From positions 93,230 through 157,229 of the forward strand of contig PEAD01000003.1 in the NCBI GenBank assembly GCA_002753335.1: a stretch of 64,000 nucleotides of DNA, written 5' to 3'. This document shows, one piece after another, positions 18,517 through 26,979 of the stretch. This DNA comes from Nitrospirae bacterium MYbin3. GTDB lineage: Bacteria > Nitrospirota > Thermodesulfovibrionia > Thermodesulfovibrionales > Dissulfurispiraceae. Within the stretch, counting starts at the first letter, position 1. Each line of letters opens with the position of its first letter. Both the position numbers and the translations under genes were made by a program. A model generated the notes under the pieces. It made no database searches. It was given only the letters and a program-made list of their open reading frames with translations, and was not told the DNA's origin.

Positions 18517-18648
18517 GGAGCAGCTTTTCTCTTGTTTCTCCTTATTCTCCAATTCATTATAGCGATGGAAGGAGTGTCTATGCGTTTGCTTAGATGTATA
18601 GGAGCCATGCATTTCAAAAAAAATGATACAATTGAGGAATCATACTAA
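18517..18648 (+). pseudogene. Possible SxtJ-like C-terminal remnant
   Basis: An in-frame stretch from 18517 to a TAA at 18646-18648 reads as a hydrophobic segment (LLFLLILQFIIAMEG) followed by MRLLRCIGAMHFKK and a closing EESY. This resembles the end of SxtJ membrane proteins (TM helix, then a MRL.G.D....F....SYW tail), which normally sit directly before DUF5989 genes. The upstream part is missing and a stop lies in frame just before 18517. Its TAA overlaps the DUF5989 ATG (TAATG). An ATG at 18580 with AAGGAG six bases upstream would give a 22-residue peptide, so a translated leader peptide is the alternative reading. Confidence 0.4.
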
Positions 18649-18800
18649 TGTTAAATTTTATGAAAGATCTTTTGGGTTTTATGCGGGAACGAAAAAAGTT
18701 TTGGCTGTTGCCCATTATCATTGTTCTGTTTCTATTAAGTATTTTGATGATTCTGACGCAAGGCAGTGCAGTTGCACCGTTTATTTATGCTCTCTTTTGA
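18648..18800 (+). CDS. DUF5989 family membrane microprotein
   Basis: This 50-residue ORF begins MLNFMKDLLGFMRERKKFWL, continues with one hydrophobic helix and ends GSAVAPFIYALF, which is the DUF5989 signature. A GAGG ribosome-binding site lies 10 bases upstream. Family knowledge: DUF5989 genes occur beside SxtJ, carbamoyltransferase and SGNH hydrolase genes in surface-polysaccharide clusters; the function is unknown. The SGNH gene follows here at 18833, which supports the call. An overlapping 61-codon frame (18623-18808) is the non-coding alternative. Confidence 0.85.
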   Translation: MLNFMKDLLGFMRERKKFWLLPIIIVLFLLSILMILTQGSAVAPFIYALF

Positions 18801-18832
18801 AAAAATGATTTTACTTTTTAAAATTGACCCGA

Positions 18833-20581
18833 ATGACAACTGAACGCTCGCCAATGGTTTTCAAGTCTATGGATAGACGACACCTTGTCTTTTGGTTCCT
18901 GATGTTTCTGATCGTTATTGCCGGTATTGAGCTCGGCGCGCTGCTTATTGAGCGAGTAGAGAACTCTGTGGCGCGAAGCAAGAACCCATTTGTTGAATCA
19001 GTTAATCCGGCCTCGGCGTTTAAGATTGTGGATATTGGCGGAACTAAGATGGTGGTAAGATCTGAATTCCATCCACTGATGAATACTGCGATGCAGCCGT
19101 TTCCCCTAAAGCGTCCGGAGGGAGGCCTTCGTGTATTCGTCCTAGGTGGCTCGGCCGCGGCTGGGTGGCCTTATCATGCTGGTGATACAAATATCAGTGC
19201 ATTGCTCGAGCGAAAGCTTCGGATGTTATATCCGAGGCGACAGATTGAGGTGATTAATGCTGCCGCAGGAACTTATGCTAGCCATAGGGTTAAGCTGATT
19301 TTCGAGGAAGTCCTTAGTTACAATCCAGACATTGTATTTCTTTACAATGGGAACAACGAGTTTCTGGAGAGTCTTGTCTATAGGCCGCAGAGACCTCAGG
19401 CACCGTGGGATCGTTCGGCTACAATTCGTCTAACATATCGAGCTGTAACGTCACTTATGGTTCCTCTCCCGCGTGTTGATGTGGGAAACTATGATATCAG
19501 CGCCCAGGTCCCGAACACACTCTCTTTCGCGTTTTCCAAGGCCTCGCTCTATCGAGAGGATTCGCGCCAGTTTCAGATGCTTCTTGAGCACTATCGGTTT
19601 AATCTAGAAGAGATGGCTAAAACCGCGCGTGCTGCCAAAGTTCCGCTATTCTTTCTCACCTGTCCTGTGAATCTTAAGGATTGGGTTCCCAATGTTTCTA
19701 AGCATCGGAAAGATCTGTCTCTTGAGGATAAGGCGCGGTGGACAGGCCTATTTCGTGACGGATACCTCAATATTGAGAAAGGAAACTTCTCTGCAGCGAT
19801 TGTTCCACTCAGAGCTGCTATCTCAATCGACGACGAATATGCAGAGGCCCATTACCGCCTTGCGGAAGCTCTTAGGCAAACCGGAAAGTGGGGCGATGCT
19901 AAGAATGAATACATACTAGCGCTTCAAAGAGATGCCTTTCCTTTTCGCGAGCTACCTGAGTTTCAAAATATTTTGAGAGAAGTTGCTGCTAAGCAAGGAG
20001 TTCCTCTGGTAGATATAATCGCGCCGCTTGAGGCGGTTGCCGGGGAGGGTATTATAGGGCTTGACGTACTTATCGATTACGTCCATTTGTCGGAGCGAAG
20101 TCAGGAGATTGTCTCTCATGAGATGGTGAAATCTCTTTTGATTCACGGATTGCTGCAGGGAATTTCTGCTGCCGATGTCGAACGTGTGCGTATATCGATT
20201 CCGTTGAAATTTTGGGCATTGAGGGATGTTATAGCTGCCGACCTTAAATACAACATGGCTATGATTATGCACCAGTATGATAGGCTTGATGCGTTATATA
20301 AGGAGGCTGTTGAGATATTCAGCCGTGCAGCAAGGGAGGACCCATCTATTGCAGAGGACTGCAAGTGGAGGCTTGTTTCGTTTCGCCATATTCACTCGAT
20401 AGTTGGGGCTTATCGAGATCTTCTGCGCGCTGAGAAACTGGGATTATTGGAGAAAACTTACACTCCAGAGGAAGCGCAACGAATATTTTTTGAATATCGC
20501 GATATGATACACCAGGTAAAAACTCCGAGTTTGTCTTGGGAGGAGTTCAAACAGAAGGTTCCCCAAGGCCCATTCCAATAG
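18833..20581 (+). CDS. Membrane-anchored SGNH/GDSL hydrolase with TPR insert
   Basis: One N-terminal membrane helix (about residues 19-41) anchors a periplasmic SGNH domain. The nucleophile serine is in VLGGSAAAGWP (about 108-118), the block III asparagine in YNGNNEFLE, and the Asp/His pair in DYVHLSERSQ near residue 425. A TPR-like insert lies between blocks III and V. Family knowledge: such hydrolases act as esterases or acetyltransferase partners on exported glycans and often accompany DUF5989. ATG 18833 is used; a TTG nine bases upstream would also work. No clear ribosome-binding site decides it. Confidence 0.78.
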   Translation: MTTERSPMVFKSMDRRHLVFWFLMFLIVIAGIELGALLIERVENSVARSKNPFVESVNPASAFKIVDIGGTKMVVRSEFHPLMNTAMQPFPLKRPEGGLRVFVLGGSAAAGWPYHAGDTNISALLERKLRMLYPRRQIEVINAAAGTYASHRVKLIFEEVLSYNPDIVFLYNGNNEFLESLVYRPQRPQAPWDRSATIRLTYRAVTSLMVPLPRVDVGNYDISAQVPNTLSFAFSKASLYREDSRQFQMLLEHYRFNLEEMAKTARAAKVPLFFLTCPVNLKDWVPNVSKHRKDLSLEDKARWTGLFRDGYLNIEKGNFSAAIVPLRAAISIDDEYAEAHYRLAEALRQTGKWGDAKNEYILALQRDAFPFRELPEFQNILREVAAKQGVPLVDIIAPLEAVAGEGIIGLDVLIDYVHLSERSQEIVSHEMVKSLLIHGLLQGISAADVERVRISIPLKFWALRDVIAADLKYNMAMIMHQYDRLDALYKEAVEIFSRAAREDPSIAEDCKWRLVSFRHIHSIVGAYRDLLRAEKLGLLEKTYTPEEAQRIFFEYRDMIHQVKTPSLSWEEFKQKVPQGPFQ

Positions 20582-20803
20582 AGTGAGGATTGTAAATTAT
20601 ATCTGAAAAATAATCGATTCAACGTAGCAAAGAATCTGACTGTATGCCGGTTGGACATGCTATAGCTATTAGTGCTATGTGCTTTTTGAAATTTATAGTG
20701 GTTTGTTTAAACTTTCGGTATAGCGAATGTTTGTTTGAAAAAGCATGGAAAAACTTATTTATGATAAAATAAAGATATATTTATGAGAGGAGGAATAAAC
20801 CAT

Positions 20804-21571
20804 ATGCAGATCGCATTGATTGTTTTGATATTGTCTTGTATTGTTGGGGGATCAACCGGTTGGGCTGAAGAGCAAACTATTATGACCGATCCAACTACAG
20901 GTATGGAGTTTGTTTTTGTAAAAGGTGGCTGTTTTGAAATGGGTGATGTCTTTGGGGGTGGTGAAAAAGATGAGACTCCTGTTCATGAGGTCTGTGTTTC
21001 TGACTATTATATCGGTAAATACGAGGTCACACAGGGGCAGTTTCAAAAGATAAAAAAAGAATATTCTTTAGATCTTCAGCAGTGCGGACTCGATTGTCCT
21101 GTTGGTAACTTAAGTTGGAAAATGGTGCAAGATTATATTTCTGCATTGAATGAAAAGAGCTCAAAACAGTATAGACTGCCGACCGAAGCAGAGTGGGAAT
21201 ATGCTGCTAGGAGCGGGGGAAAGAAAGATAAGTGGGCAGGGACAAACAGCGAGGCAGAATTGACTGATTTTGTGAATTTTAATAAATCTGATGATAAGGC
21301 TTATGCTAAAGTTGGTAGTAGAAAACCAAATGGTCTTGGTATTTACGATATGAGTGGCAATGCTCAGGAATGGTGCCAGGACTGGTACCATGAAGACTTT
21401 TATTCTAAGAAAATAAAGGATAATCCGACAGGACCTTCTACTGGTGTAATACGCGTTCTCCGCGGGGGGACTTTTAATGATGATAAGATTTATGTAAGAA
21501 CAACTGCAAGGAATAGTTCTTCGCCTGACGGGATTGATGGAGGGTTTCGTCTCGTGCTTCCTGTTAAATAA
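20804..21571 (+). CDS. Secreted FGE/SUMF1-fold protein without catalytic cysteines
   Basis: A signal peptide (MQIALIVLILSCIVGG, cleaved near GWAEE) precedes an FGE-sulfatase domain. Its landmarks are MEFVFVKGGCFEMGD, RLPTEAEWEYAAR, YDMSGNAQEWCQDW, VLRGGTF and the closing GFRLVLP. The ATG at 20804 is chosen because AGGAGG lies 10 bases upstream; the earlier ATG at 20783 lies before that site. True formylglycine-generating enzymes have a cysteine pair after the RGG motif; here NDDKIYVRTTARN has none, so formylglycine synthesis is unlikely. A periplasmic binding or scaffold role is inferred. The 220 bases upstream hold no gene. Confidence 0.8.
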   Translation: MQIALIVLILSCIVGGSTGWAEEQTIMTDPTTGMEFVFVKGGCFEMGDVFGGGEKDETPVHEVCVSDYYIGKYEVTQGQFQKIKKEYSLDLQQCGLDCPVGNLSWKMVQDYISALNEKSSKQYRLPTEAEWEYAARSGGKKDKWAGTNSEAELTDFVNFNKSDDKAYAKVGSRKPNGLGIYDMSGNAQEWCQDWYHEDFYSKKIKDNPTGPSTGVIRVLRGGTFNDDKIYVRTTARNSSSPDGIDGGFRLVLPVK

Positions 21572-21666
21572 CAGTATGAGATTCTGTTAAGCGGCTGCCT
21601 TTGTTTCGGCCAGCTAAGAATTTTATAGCTATACTATTTCAAAATAAGTTTAAAGCAAGAAGTCTC

Positions 21667-23220
21667 ATGAAGTATAGTTGGTCATTTTCACTTCTGCTGC
21701 TGTTCATCGTTTTTGCAATATATGGAAATTCACTCGGGAATGATTTTGTATGGGATGATGCCGTTGTTATCGTCAAGAATCCTCTCTTGAAAGGGGATGC
21801 CCTTTCTCTATTTGCAGCCATAGACTCTGGTCGAGAGATAGATTTGACACCCTATTATCGGCCGTTGACCTTTCTCAGTTTTCTTGTTGAAGAACGTCTG
21901 CATGGCCTGAAGCCGTTTCCAATGCACCTCTTAAATGTCTTGCTTCATACGGTTAACGCATTTCTTGTTTATCGACTTGCTCGATTTATTATCAAGGACG
22001 AACAGGCTTCATTTTTTGCGGCGCTACTTTTTGCAGTTCACCCTATAAGCAACGAAACGGTGGATTTTCTTTCTTGCCGCAATACATTGCTTGCTTGCTT
22101 TTTTGCACTTATGGCCTATCTTTTTCATATAAGAAGCGCTGTTGCTGGTGCGGTATTTTTTCTTGCCGCTCTTTTTTCAAAGGAAATAGGGTTGATGATT
22201 CTGCCGTTTATAGTAGCGCAAGAGATATCATCTGCCCGAAATATTTCAGGCTATAGATATAGGTCCCTCATAAGGTTGATCCCTTATGTTTTCTGTACAG
22301 GTGCATATTTGGCTTTGCGGGGAAATGCCATTGATGCTGCTGGCGTCAAGATAGACATACTGTCCGGCCTTGGTACACGCCTTCTGGATAACCTTTATAT
22401 TATTCCCCGTTATGTTCTTGCGATTGTATGGCCTTCATCCATCAGCATAAGATACTATGTTCCTGACGATATTCATCTTTTAGCGCTGCCTCTTGTATTT
22501 GCTTGGATAGGCATATGCGGCGTGCTTGTATGGCTAATGATTCGTTGTCGCACCAAGGCAACACTTTTTGGACTGGCTTGGTTAGTATCATTTTTGCTGC
22601 CGGTAAGCGGCATTATTCCAATCCCGAGTGCATCAATGGCCGACCGGTATTTGTATGTTCCTGCGATTGGTCTTTGGATTGTAATAGGAGATCAGTATTC
22701 AAGGTTAATTTCATCTCAGCTAAGATATCGTCGATACTTCTTGATTGCTTCAGTATTTATTCTTGTCTTTTTGTCAGTTGTTACCGTTATACGAAACAAC
22801 GACTGGAAAAATGATGTTACGCTTTTCTCTCATTATGCTAAGCAGAATCCTGATAGCGCCTTTGCCCATCACAACTTGGGCTGCGCCTATCTTGATAAGG
22901 TGGGAAATCTTGATGCTGCAGAGAGGGAGTTTTTTAAAGCTATTGATCTCAACCCCAGTTTCCCTCGGCTTTGGACGCAGATGGGGTATATAAGTTTGTT
23001 GAGGGGGAATTATGAGCTTGCTGTTAGCCGATATGATGAAGCGATCAGTCAGAACCCATTCGATGCTGAGGCTTATTTGAATAGAGCAATAGCATTTGAT
23101 AGACTTGGGAAGTATGAATATGCGGTTGCTGATTATAGGCGTTTTCTTGCTATTCCCGGGAATGAATTGGCTGATGCTCGGCCTCAGGCAACAGAGCGGA
23201 TGCGCGAGCTTGCAAAGTAA
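21667..23220 (+). CDS. TMTC-like multi-spanning membrane protein with TPRs (paralogue 4)
   Basis: It has the same plan as paralogue 3: YGNSLGNDFVWDDAVVIVKNP in the first loop, YRPLTFLSFLVEERLHGLKP, a degenerate HPISNETVDFLSCRN segment, PSASMADRYLYVP, then two or three TPRs. The ATG at 21667 is preferred over a TTG at 21601, which would add 22 residues before the usual N-terminus. Length is 517 residues. The acidic Asp-Asp pair of the first periplasmic loop is kept, so it may be catalytically competent. It follows the FGE-like gene by 95 bases. Confidence 0.74.
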   Translation: MKYSWSFSLLLLFIVFAIYGNSLGNDFVWDDAVVIVKNPLLKGDALSLFAAIDSGREIDLTPYYRPLTFLSFLVEERLHGLKPFPMHLLNVLLHTVNAFLVYRLARFIIKDEQASFFAALLFAVHPISNETVDFLSCRNTLLACFFALMAYLFHIRSAVAGAVFFLAALFSKEIGLMILPFIVAQEISSARNISGYRYRSLIRLIPYVFCTGAYLALRGNAIDAAGVKIDILSGLGTRLLDNLYIIPRYVLAIVWPSSISIRYYVPDDIHLLALPLVFAWIGICGVLVWLMIRCRTKATLFGLAWLVSFLLPVSGIIPIPSASMADRYLYVPAIGLWIVIGDQYSRLISSQLRYRRYFLIASVFILVFLSVVTVIRNNDWKNDVTLFSHYAKQNPDSAFAHHNLGCAYLDKVGNLDAAEREFFKAIDLNPSFPRLWTQMGYISLLRGNYELAVSRYDEAISQNPFDAEAYLNRAIAFDRLGKYEYAVADYRRFLAIPGNELADARPQATERMRELAK

Positions 23221-23360
23221 AATTGTTTTGTACTCTGCCAGTATTTTTTTGCTGATGAGAATCTCTTCTTGTTTACTGCCTTGCTTGGTAATATCAAATA
23301 ATAATATCATCTTTATTGTCTCAATTCGTTTGATATTTCAGCTTGTCAGTTATGTGCACT

Positions 23361-23389
23361 TTGACAGAATTACTTTATCATGATAGTGT
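23361..23389 (+). promoter_or_regulatory. Promoter and palindromic operator of the toxin-antitoxin pair
   Basis: A perfect -35 box TTGACA (23361-23366) is followed after 17 bases by TAGTGT (23384-23389), a modest -10. The perfect palindrome TATCATGATA (23376-23385) overlaps the -10 edge, the usual place for antitoxin autoregulation. A strong GGAGAGGAGG ribosome-binding site lies before the antitoxin ATG. Binding by the antitoxin is inference. Confidence 0.5.
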
Positions 23390-23415
23390 AATAATAAAAG
23401 GAGAGGAGGACAGAC

Positions 23416-23685
23416 ATGCTGACAAAATTAACTAGAGGAAATCAGATAACCATTCCCAAGCCTATAATTGAAAAATCTCACCTTAAGGCTGGCAGTGATT
23501 ATCTAGAGGTTGAATACAAGCGTGGAATTATATGTTTAAAGCCTGTTGAGGTTGAAGAGAGAATAGCTCCAGAGATTTTTGAAAGGTTTCAGAGAGAGGT
23601 GTTAAGGAAAGAGCGAGGCGATGTGGAGGTAGATGCAAAGTCAGGAGAGGGATTCCTGTCAAAAAGAGCCAAAAGAGCAAGGTGA
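23416..23685 (+). CDS. AbrB/MazE-type antitoxin
   Basis: The N-terminal 45 residues form a swapped-hairpin AbrB domain (KLTRGNQITIPKPIIEKSHL, then YLEVEYKRGIICLKPV). The C-terminal 40 residues are charged and would be the toxin-binding tail. It has 89 residues and a strong Shine-Dalgarno. Its stop overlaps the toxin start by four bases (GTGA). Family knowledge: such antitoxins neutralise the toxin by wrapping it and repress their own promoter. Placement inside the glycosyltransferase array suggests a stabilising or mobile module. Confidence 0.8.
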   Translation: MLTKLTRGNQITIPKPIIEKSHLKAGSDYLEVEYKRGIICLKPVEVEERIAPEIFERFQREVLRKERGDVEVDAKSGEGFLSKRAKRAR

Positions 23686-23975
23686 AAGCATTTCTTTACA
23701 AGAAGTCATTTTTAAAGGCTTTTGATCAATATAATGCGTCTGAAAAAGCATTAATTATTTTTGCTGATAAACAAGTCAGGCATTTCTATGTGATGCAGAA
23801 AGCACCGTATGGTTTAAGGATTAAGAAGCTTTTTGAGAAAGAAGGGGAAAAGACTTTTGAGGCAAGGGTGACAGATAAAATTCGCTTGCTTTATGTAGAA
23901 TCAGAGTTAGTGGTTTCATTCGCTTTTCTTGGCAATCATGAGCAAGTCAGGCGATATATAAAAAGTTTTAAATAG
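23682..23975 (+). CDS. RelE/ParE-superfamily toxin
   Basis: This 97-residue protein starts at GTG inside the antitoxin stop. It has the small RelE-like pattern of an N-terminal helix pair, then YGLRIKKLFEKEGEKTFEARVTDKIRLLYVESE and a closing strand SFAFLGNHEQVRRYIK. Conserved basic residues and the GNH segment fit an mRNA-interferase-type toxin, but catalytic residues vary in this family. Gene order (AbrB antitoxin first, toxin second, four-base overlap) supports the pair. The target is not known from sequence. Confidence 0.75.
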   Translation: MKAFLYKKSFLKAFDQYNASEKALIIFADKQVRHFYVMQKAPYGLRIKKLFEKEGEKTFEARVTDKIRLLYVESELVVSFAFLGNHEQVRRYIKSFK

Positions 23976-24066
23976 CAGATGTGAATTAGGGCTGAAATGA
24001 AAAATCAATTAGTATTGACAAGGTATTTTATATTTTTACATCTAACTACATATTTAGGATTATAGG

Positions 24067-25152
24067 ATGATTTTTAAAAAAATATATGATTTTTTTTCCT
24101 CCTCCAAGCTCGCCATGTTTTTGCTTGTTTCTATTCTTGCATGCTGTGTTATTGGTGTAACCGTTATTCGGGGCGAAAAGGCATGGGAATTGATATTTAG
24201 TACGCTTTGGTTCAATTGTCTCTTGGTGCTTTTGGTCTTAAATGTAGCATTTTGTTTTTTCGGCAGGGTATGGGGCAGGAAGGTGACGCTTATATCTTTT
24301 GGCATGATTCTTTTTCACCTGAGTTTTGTTTTTATGTTATTGGGTATTATCTATAACAGCCTGTTTTATTTCAGAGGGAATATCAGACTTACAGAGGGAG
24401 AGACTCTGCCGAGCGGCCAGCCTCAGAGCTACGATCTTATTTACCAAGGAAATTTATTTGACTTTTCGAAGTTGAAAGGCGATACGATGCTAATTAAAAT
24501 GCATTCCGGTTATAAGGTTGACGGGATAGACAAGAGAGCTGCTTACGAGATTGCTGTTGGCGAGGGAATAAATAAAAAACAGGGAATTATATATATTACG
24601 CACAATCTTGAACATAGAGGCTTTACATATTTTAATGACAAGGAGGGCTATTCTATTCTGGTTATACTTTATGATAAGAATGGCAAGGAACTTTACGGTG
24701 CGCATATTCCTCTTCAAAGTCTAAAGCAGAAGGATGAGTCGTATTTTTACACTACCGGAACCAAAGAGGGGCCGGCAGCGTTTTCTTTTCCATTGGATAT
24801 GGGCAAACCTCTATTTGATCTTCAGATTATATATAAGCCATCTAAGTTAGAGGACAGGAAGGGTAATGTTGCTTTTAAGTTATGGCCTCTTAAAATGGCA
24901 GATGCAAAATTAAATGATAAGCCTATCGCAGAGGGTGAGGTATTGATTGGGGAAAAGATTCTGATGGGTGAGTATTATCTTTTTGCAAAAGAGGTTCGTT
25001 ATTGGGTCGGCATGAATGTTCGCTACGAACCCGGCAATCCGATTGTTCTTGCGAGTCTTTGGGTGGGACTTGCTGGAATAGTGATAACTTTTATAGGGAG
25101 GTTGATAAGGCGCAGTGGCGATTTTGCAGTTGATGGGGGACTGAAAAATTAA
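24067..25152 (+). CDS. ResB-like cytochrome c biogenesis protein
   Basis: The protein starts with a cytoplasmic segment (FFSSSKLAMFLLV), then three membrane helices within residues 15-105. A large periplasmic region (about 105-335) follows, then a closing helix (ASLWVGLAGIVITFIGRLI). This is the ResB layout in a short form (361 residues). Family knowledge: ResB with CcsA (ResC) exports haem and ligates it to cytochrome c in system II. No ccsA gene is nearby, and it is isolated among TMTC-like genes. The assignment rests on topology and the N-terminal and C-terminal motifs. Confidence 0.75.
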   Translation: MIFKKIYDFFSSSKLAMFLLVSILACCVIGVTVIRGEKAWELIFSTLWFNCLLVLLVLNVAFCFFGRVWGRKVTLISFGMILFHLSFVFMLLGIIYNSLFYFRGNIRLTEGETLPSGQPQSYDLIYQGNLFDFSKLKGDTMLIKMHSGYKVDGIDKRAAYEIAVGEGINKKQGIIYITHNLEHRGFTYFNDKEGYSILVILYDKNGKELYGAHIPLQSLKQKDESYFYTTGTKEGPAAFSFPLDMGKPLFDLQIIYKPSKLEDRKGNVAFKLWPLKMADAKLNDKPIAEGEVLIGEKILMGEYYLFAKEVRYWVGMNVRYEPGNPIVLASLWVGLAGIVITFIGRLIRRSGDFAVDGGLKN

Positions 25153-25179
25153 TTGTGTTATTTGTCTAGAAGTTAAGCA

Positions 25180-26865
25180 TTGTCGACTAAATTTATCAAC
25201 ATCAATCCTATATTGACTACAAATTTTCTGAAACATCAGGATTTGTTTTTTTGCATACTGGCAGTATTCATTGTCTTTTTCGTTTATGCCAACTCTTTGA
25301 ATAATGGTTTTGTATGGGATGACACCAATGTTATCGTAACCAATCCGGCGCTAAGAGGACCTGCTTTTGATGTATTCAATCGTATTGATAACACACGGGA
25401 TTATGAAATGCTGCCGTATTATCGACCACTGACGATATTTACATTTATGGTTGAGGAAAGAATGTATGGGTTGAACCCAGCTTTTATGCATTTAGTTAAT
25501 ATACTGCTTCATTCTATAAATGCATTATTGGTTTATATTCTTGCACGGTCTTTTATAAGCCAAAACTATGTTGCTTTTCTGGCCAGCCTTTTGTTTGCAG
25601 TTCATCCTGTAAACACTGAAACCGTTAATTTCATTGCTGTTCGCAATAATTTATTGAGCTGTTTGTGCGTTCTTTCTGCATATCTTCTTTGTCGTAAAAG
25701 CATTATTGCGGACAGGCTGCACATTGCCTTTGCGGGAGCGAGTTTCTTTATGGCAGGGCTTTTTTCGAAAGAAACTACTATTATGGTTTTTCCGTTTATT
25801 ATTGCATTGGAGTTTGCTGCACTTCGCGCTAATGCATTTCGTGCATTTGTGAGGCCGATAGTACGTTTAATTCCATATGTTTTTGCATTGATTTTTTATC
25901 TTGGCATGCGCTGGCTGACACTTTCAAATCTTGGGATTCAAACAAGTATTATTCCGGGATTTGGAGCAGAAAAATTGCAGGGTTTTTATAAAATACCGGA
26001 TTTGTGGTCGCGTCTGTTTGACAATATTTATATAATTCCACGTTATTTAATGACAGTTGTTTGGCCAACAGCTTTAAGCCCTAGATATTCTATTCCTGAG
26101 AGTTTTTCAGATCTTTTTTTGGAGCTCTGTGCTGCGTGGATTTGTATTATTGCGATGCTCTTCTGGCTTATGACGCGAGGACGGAGCAAAACCACTATAT
26201 TCGGTCTTTCATGGCTTATTGCATTCTGGATGCCTGTGAGTGGACTTGTGATGTTCCCAAGTGCACAGATGGCGGATAGGTATATGTATATTCCTGCTAT
26301 AGGGGTATGGTTGATAGTTTCGGATCAGATTGGTAGATTGTATTTTTCTGTAAAAGATTCACACAAGTATTTTATTTCTGTTGTCGTGATTCTGCTTTTG
26401 CTTCTTGCCGGTTTAACGGTGAAACGAAATATGGACTGGAAAAGTGATATAACTTTGTTTGGGAGGTTTGTTGAACAATACCCAAATGATGCTTACAGTC
26501 ATTTAGGTTTGGGTGATGCCTATTTTGGTGAGCGCAATATTGATAGTCGTTATCTCGATTTAGCCGAACCAGAATATAAAAAGGCGCTTGCATTGAAACC
26601 TGTCCTGCCGGGGGCACATACAAATTTGGGATATATTCGACTGGCAAAAGGAGACTATGAAGGCGCGGTACATTATTACACAATTGCCTTAGGGGGGTAC
26701 CCTTTAGACAAGGAGGCATTATTGAACAGGGGAATTGCACTCGAAAACCTTGGGAGGCAGAAAGAGGCGGTTGAAGATTTTAAGAGATTTTTATCTGTTC
26801 CAGGTTACGAACTATCAGAGGCGCGGCCGTATGCCGAAGCAAGAATAATAGAACTTACAAAGTGA
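25180..26865 (+). CDS. TMTC-like multi-spanning membrane protein with TPRs (paralogue 5)
   Basis: It has YANSLNNGFVWDDTNVIVTNP in the first loop, YRPLTIFTFMVEERMYG, VHPVNTETVNFIAVRN, PSAQMADRYMYIPAIG and three C-terminal TPRs ending DFKRFLSVPGYELSEARP. The same ending occurs in paralogues 3 and 4, so this is a recent paralogue set. The TTG at 25180 is taken as start because no in-frame ATG precedes the first loop; a TTG at 25213 is possible. Length is up to 561 residues. GT-C-type sugar transfer is inferred. Confidence 0.74.
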   Translation: MSTKFININPILTTNFLKHQDLFFCILAVFIVFFVYANSLNNGFVWDDTNVIVTNPALRGPAFDVFNRIDNTRDYEMLPYYRPLTIFTFMVEERMYGLNPAFMHLVNILLHSINALLVYILARSFISQNYVAFLASLLFAVHPVNTETVNFIAVRNNLLSCLCVLSAYLLCRKSIIADRLHIAFAGASFFMAGLFSKETTIMVFPFIIALEFAALRANAFRAFVRPIVRLIPYVFALIFYLGMRWLTLSNLGIQTSIIPGFGAEKLQGFYKIPDLWSRLFDNIYIIPRYLMTVVWPTALSPRYSIPESFSDLFLELCAAWICIIAMLFWLMTRGRSKTTIFGLSWLIAFWMPVSGLVMFPSAQMADRYMYIPAIGVWLIVSDQIGRLYFSVKDSHKYFISVVVILLLLLAGLTVKRNMDWKSDITLFGRFVEQYPNDAYSHLGLGDAYFGERNIDSRYLDLAEPEYKKALALKPVLPGAHTNLGYIRLAKGDYEGAVHYYTIALGGYPLDKEALLNRGIALENLGRQKEAVEDFKRFLSVPGYELSEARPYAEARIIELTK

Positions 26866-26879
26866 TTTATTTTCTTAGA

Positions 26880-26918
26880 GGTGGCCCCCAAAGGTTGGAC
26901 ATCTTTAGGGCTGAGTTA
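26880..26918. repeat. IS3-type terminal-repeat-like relic
   Basis: The sequence GGTGGCCCCCAAAGGTTGGACA resembles the left inverted-repeat end of IS3-group elements (GNCCCCCAAAANTTGGACA pattern). No transposase lies beside it, so it would be a solo IS end left by deletion. It sits in the 114 bases between the last TMTC-like gene and the PAS-LuxR gene, at the junction of the glycan region and the signalling region. This is recognition by eye only. Confidence 0.35.
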
Positions 26919-26979
26919 AGGTGTAAACCGTAGCCATTCTTCACATGAAACTATATACTATCTAGACAACGGAACTGAA

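Noticed and set aside
18623-18808. 61-codon frame over the DUF5989 gene
   Set aside because: The +1 frame gives a recognisable DUF5989 protein with a ribosome-binding site; the 61-codon frame has no recognisable sequence.
20755-20785. Third copy of the AT-rich element, reverse strand
   Set aside because: Only about ten bases match and the sequence is simple AT; chance is sufficient.
22774-23310. 178-codon minus-strand ORF in a TMTC-like gene
   Set aside because: It is antisense to well-conserved TPR codons and has no recognised motif.
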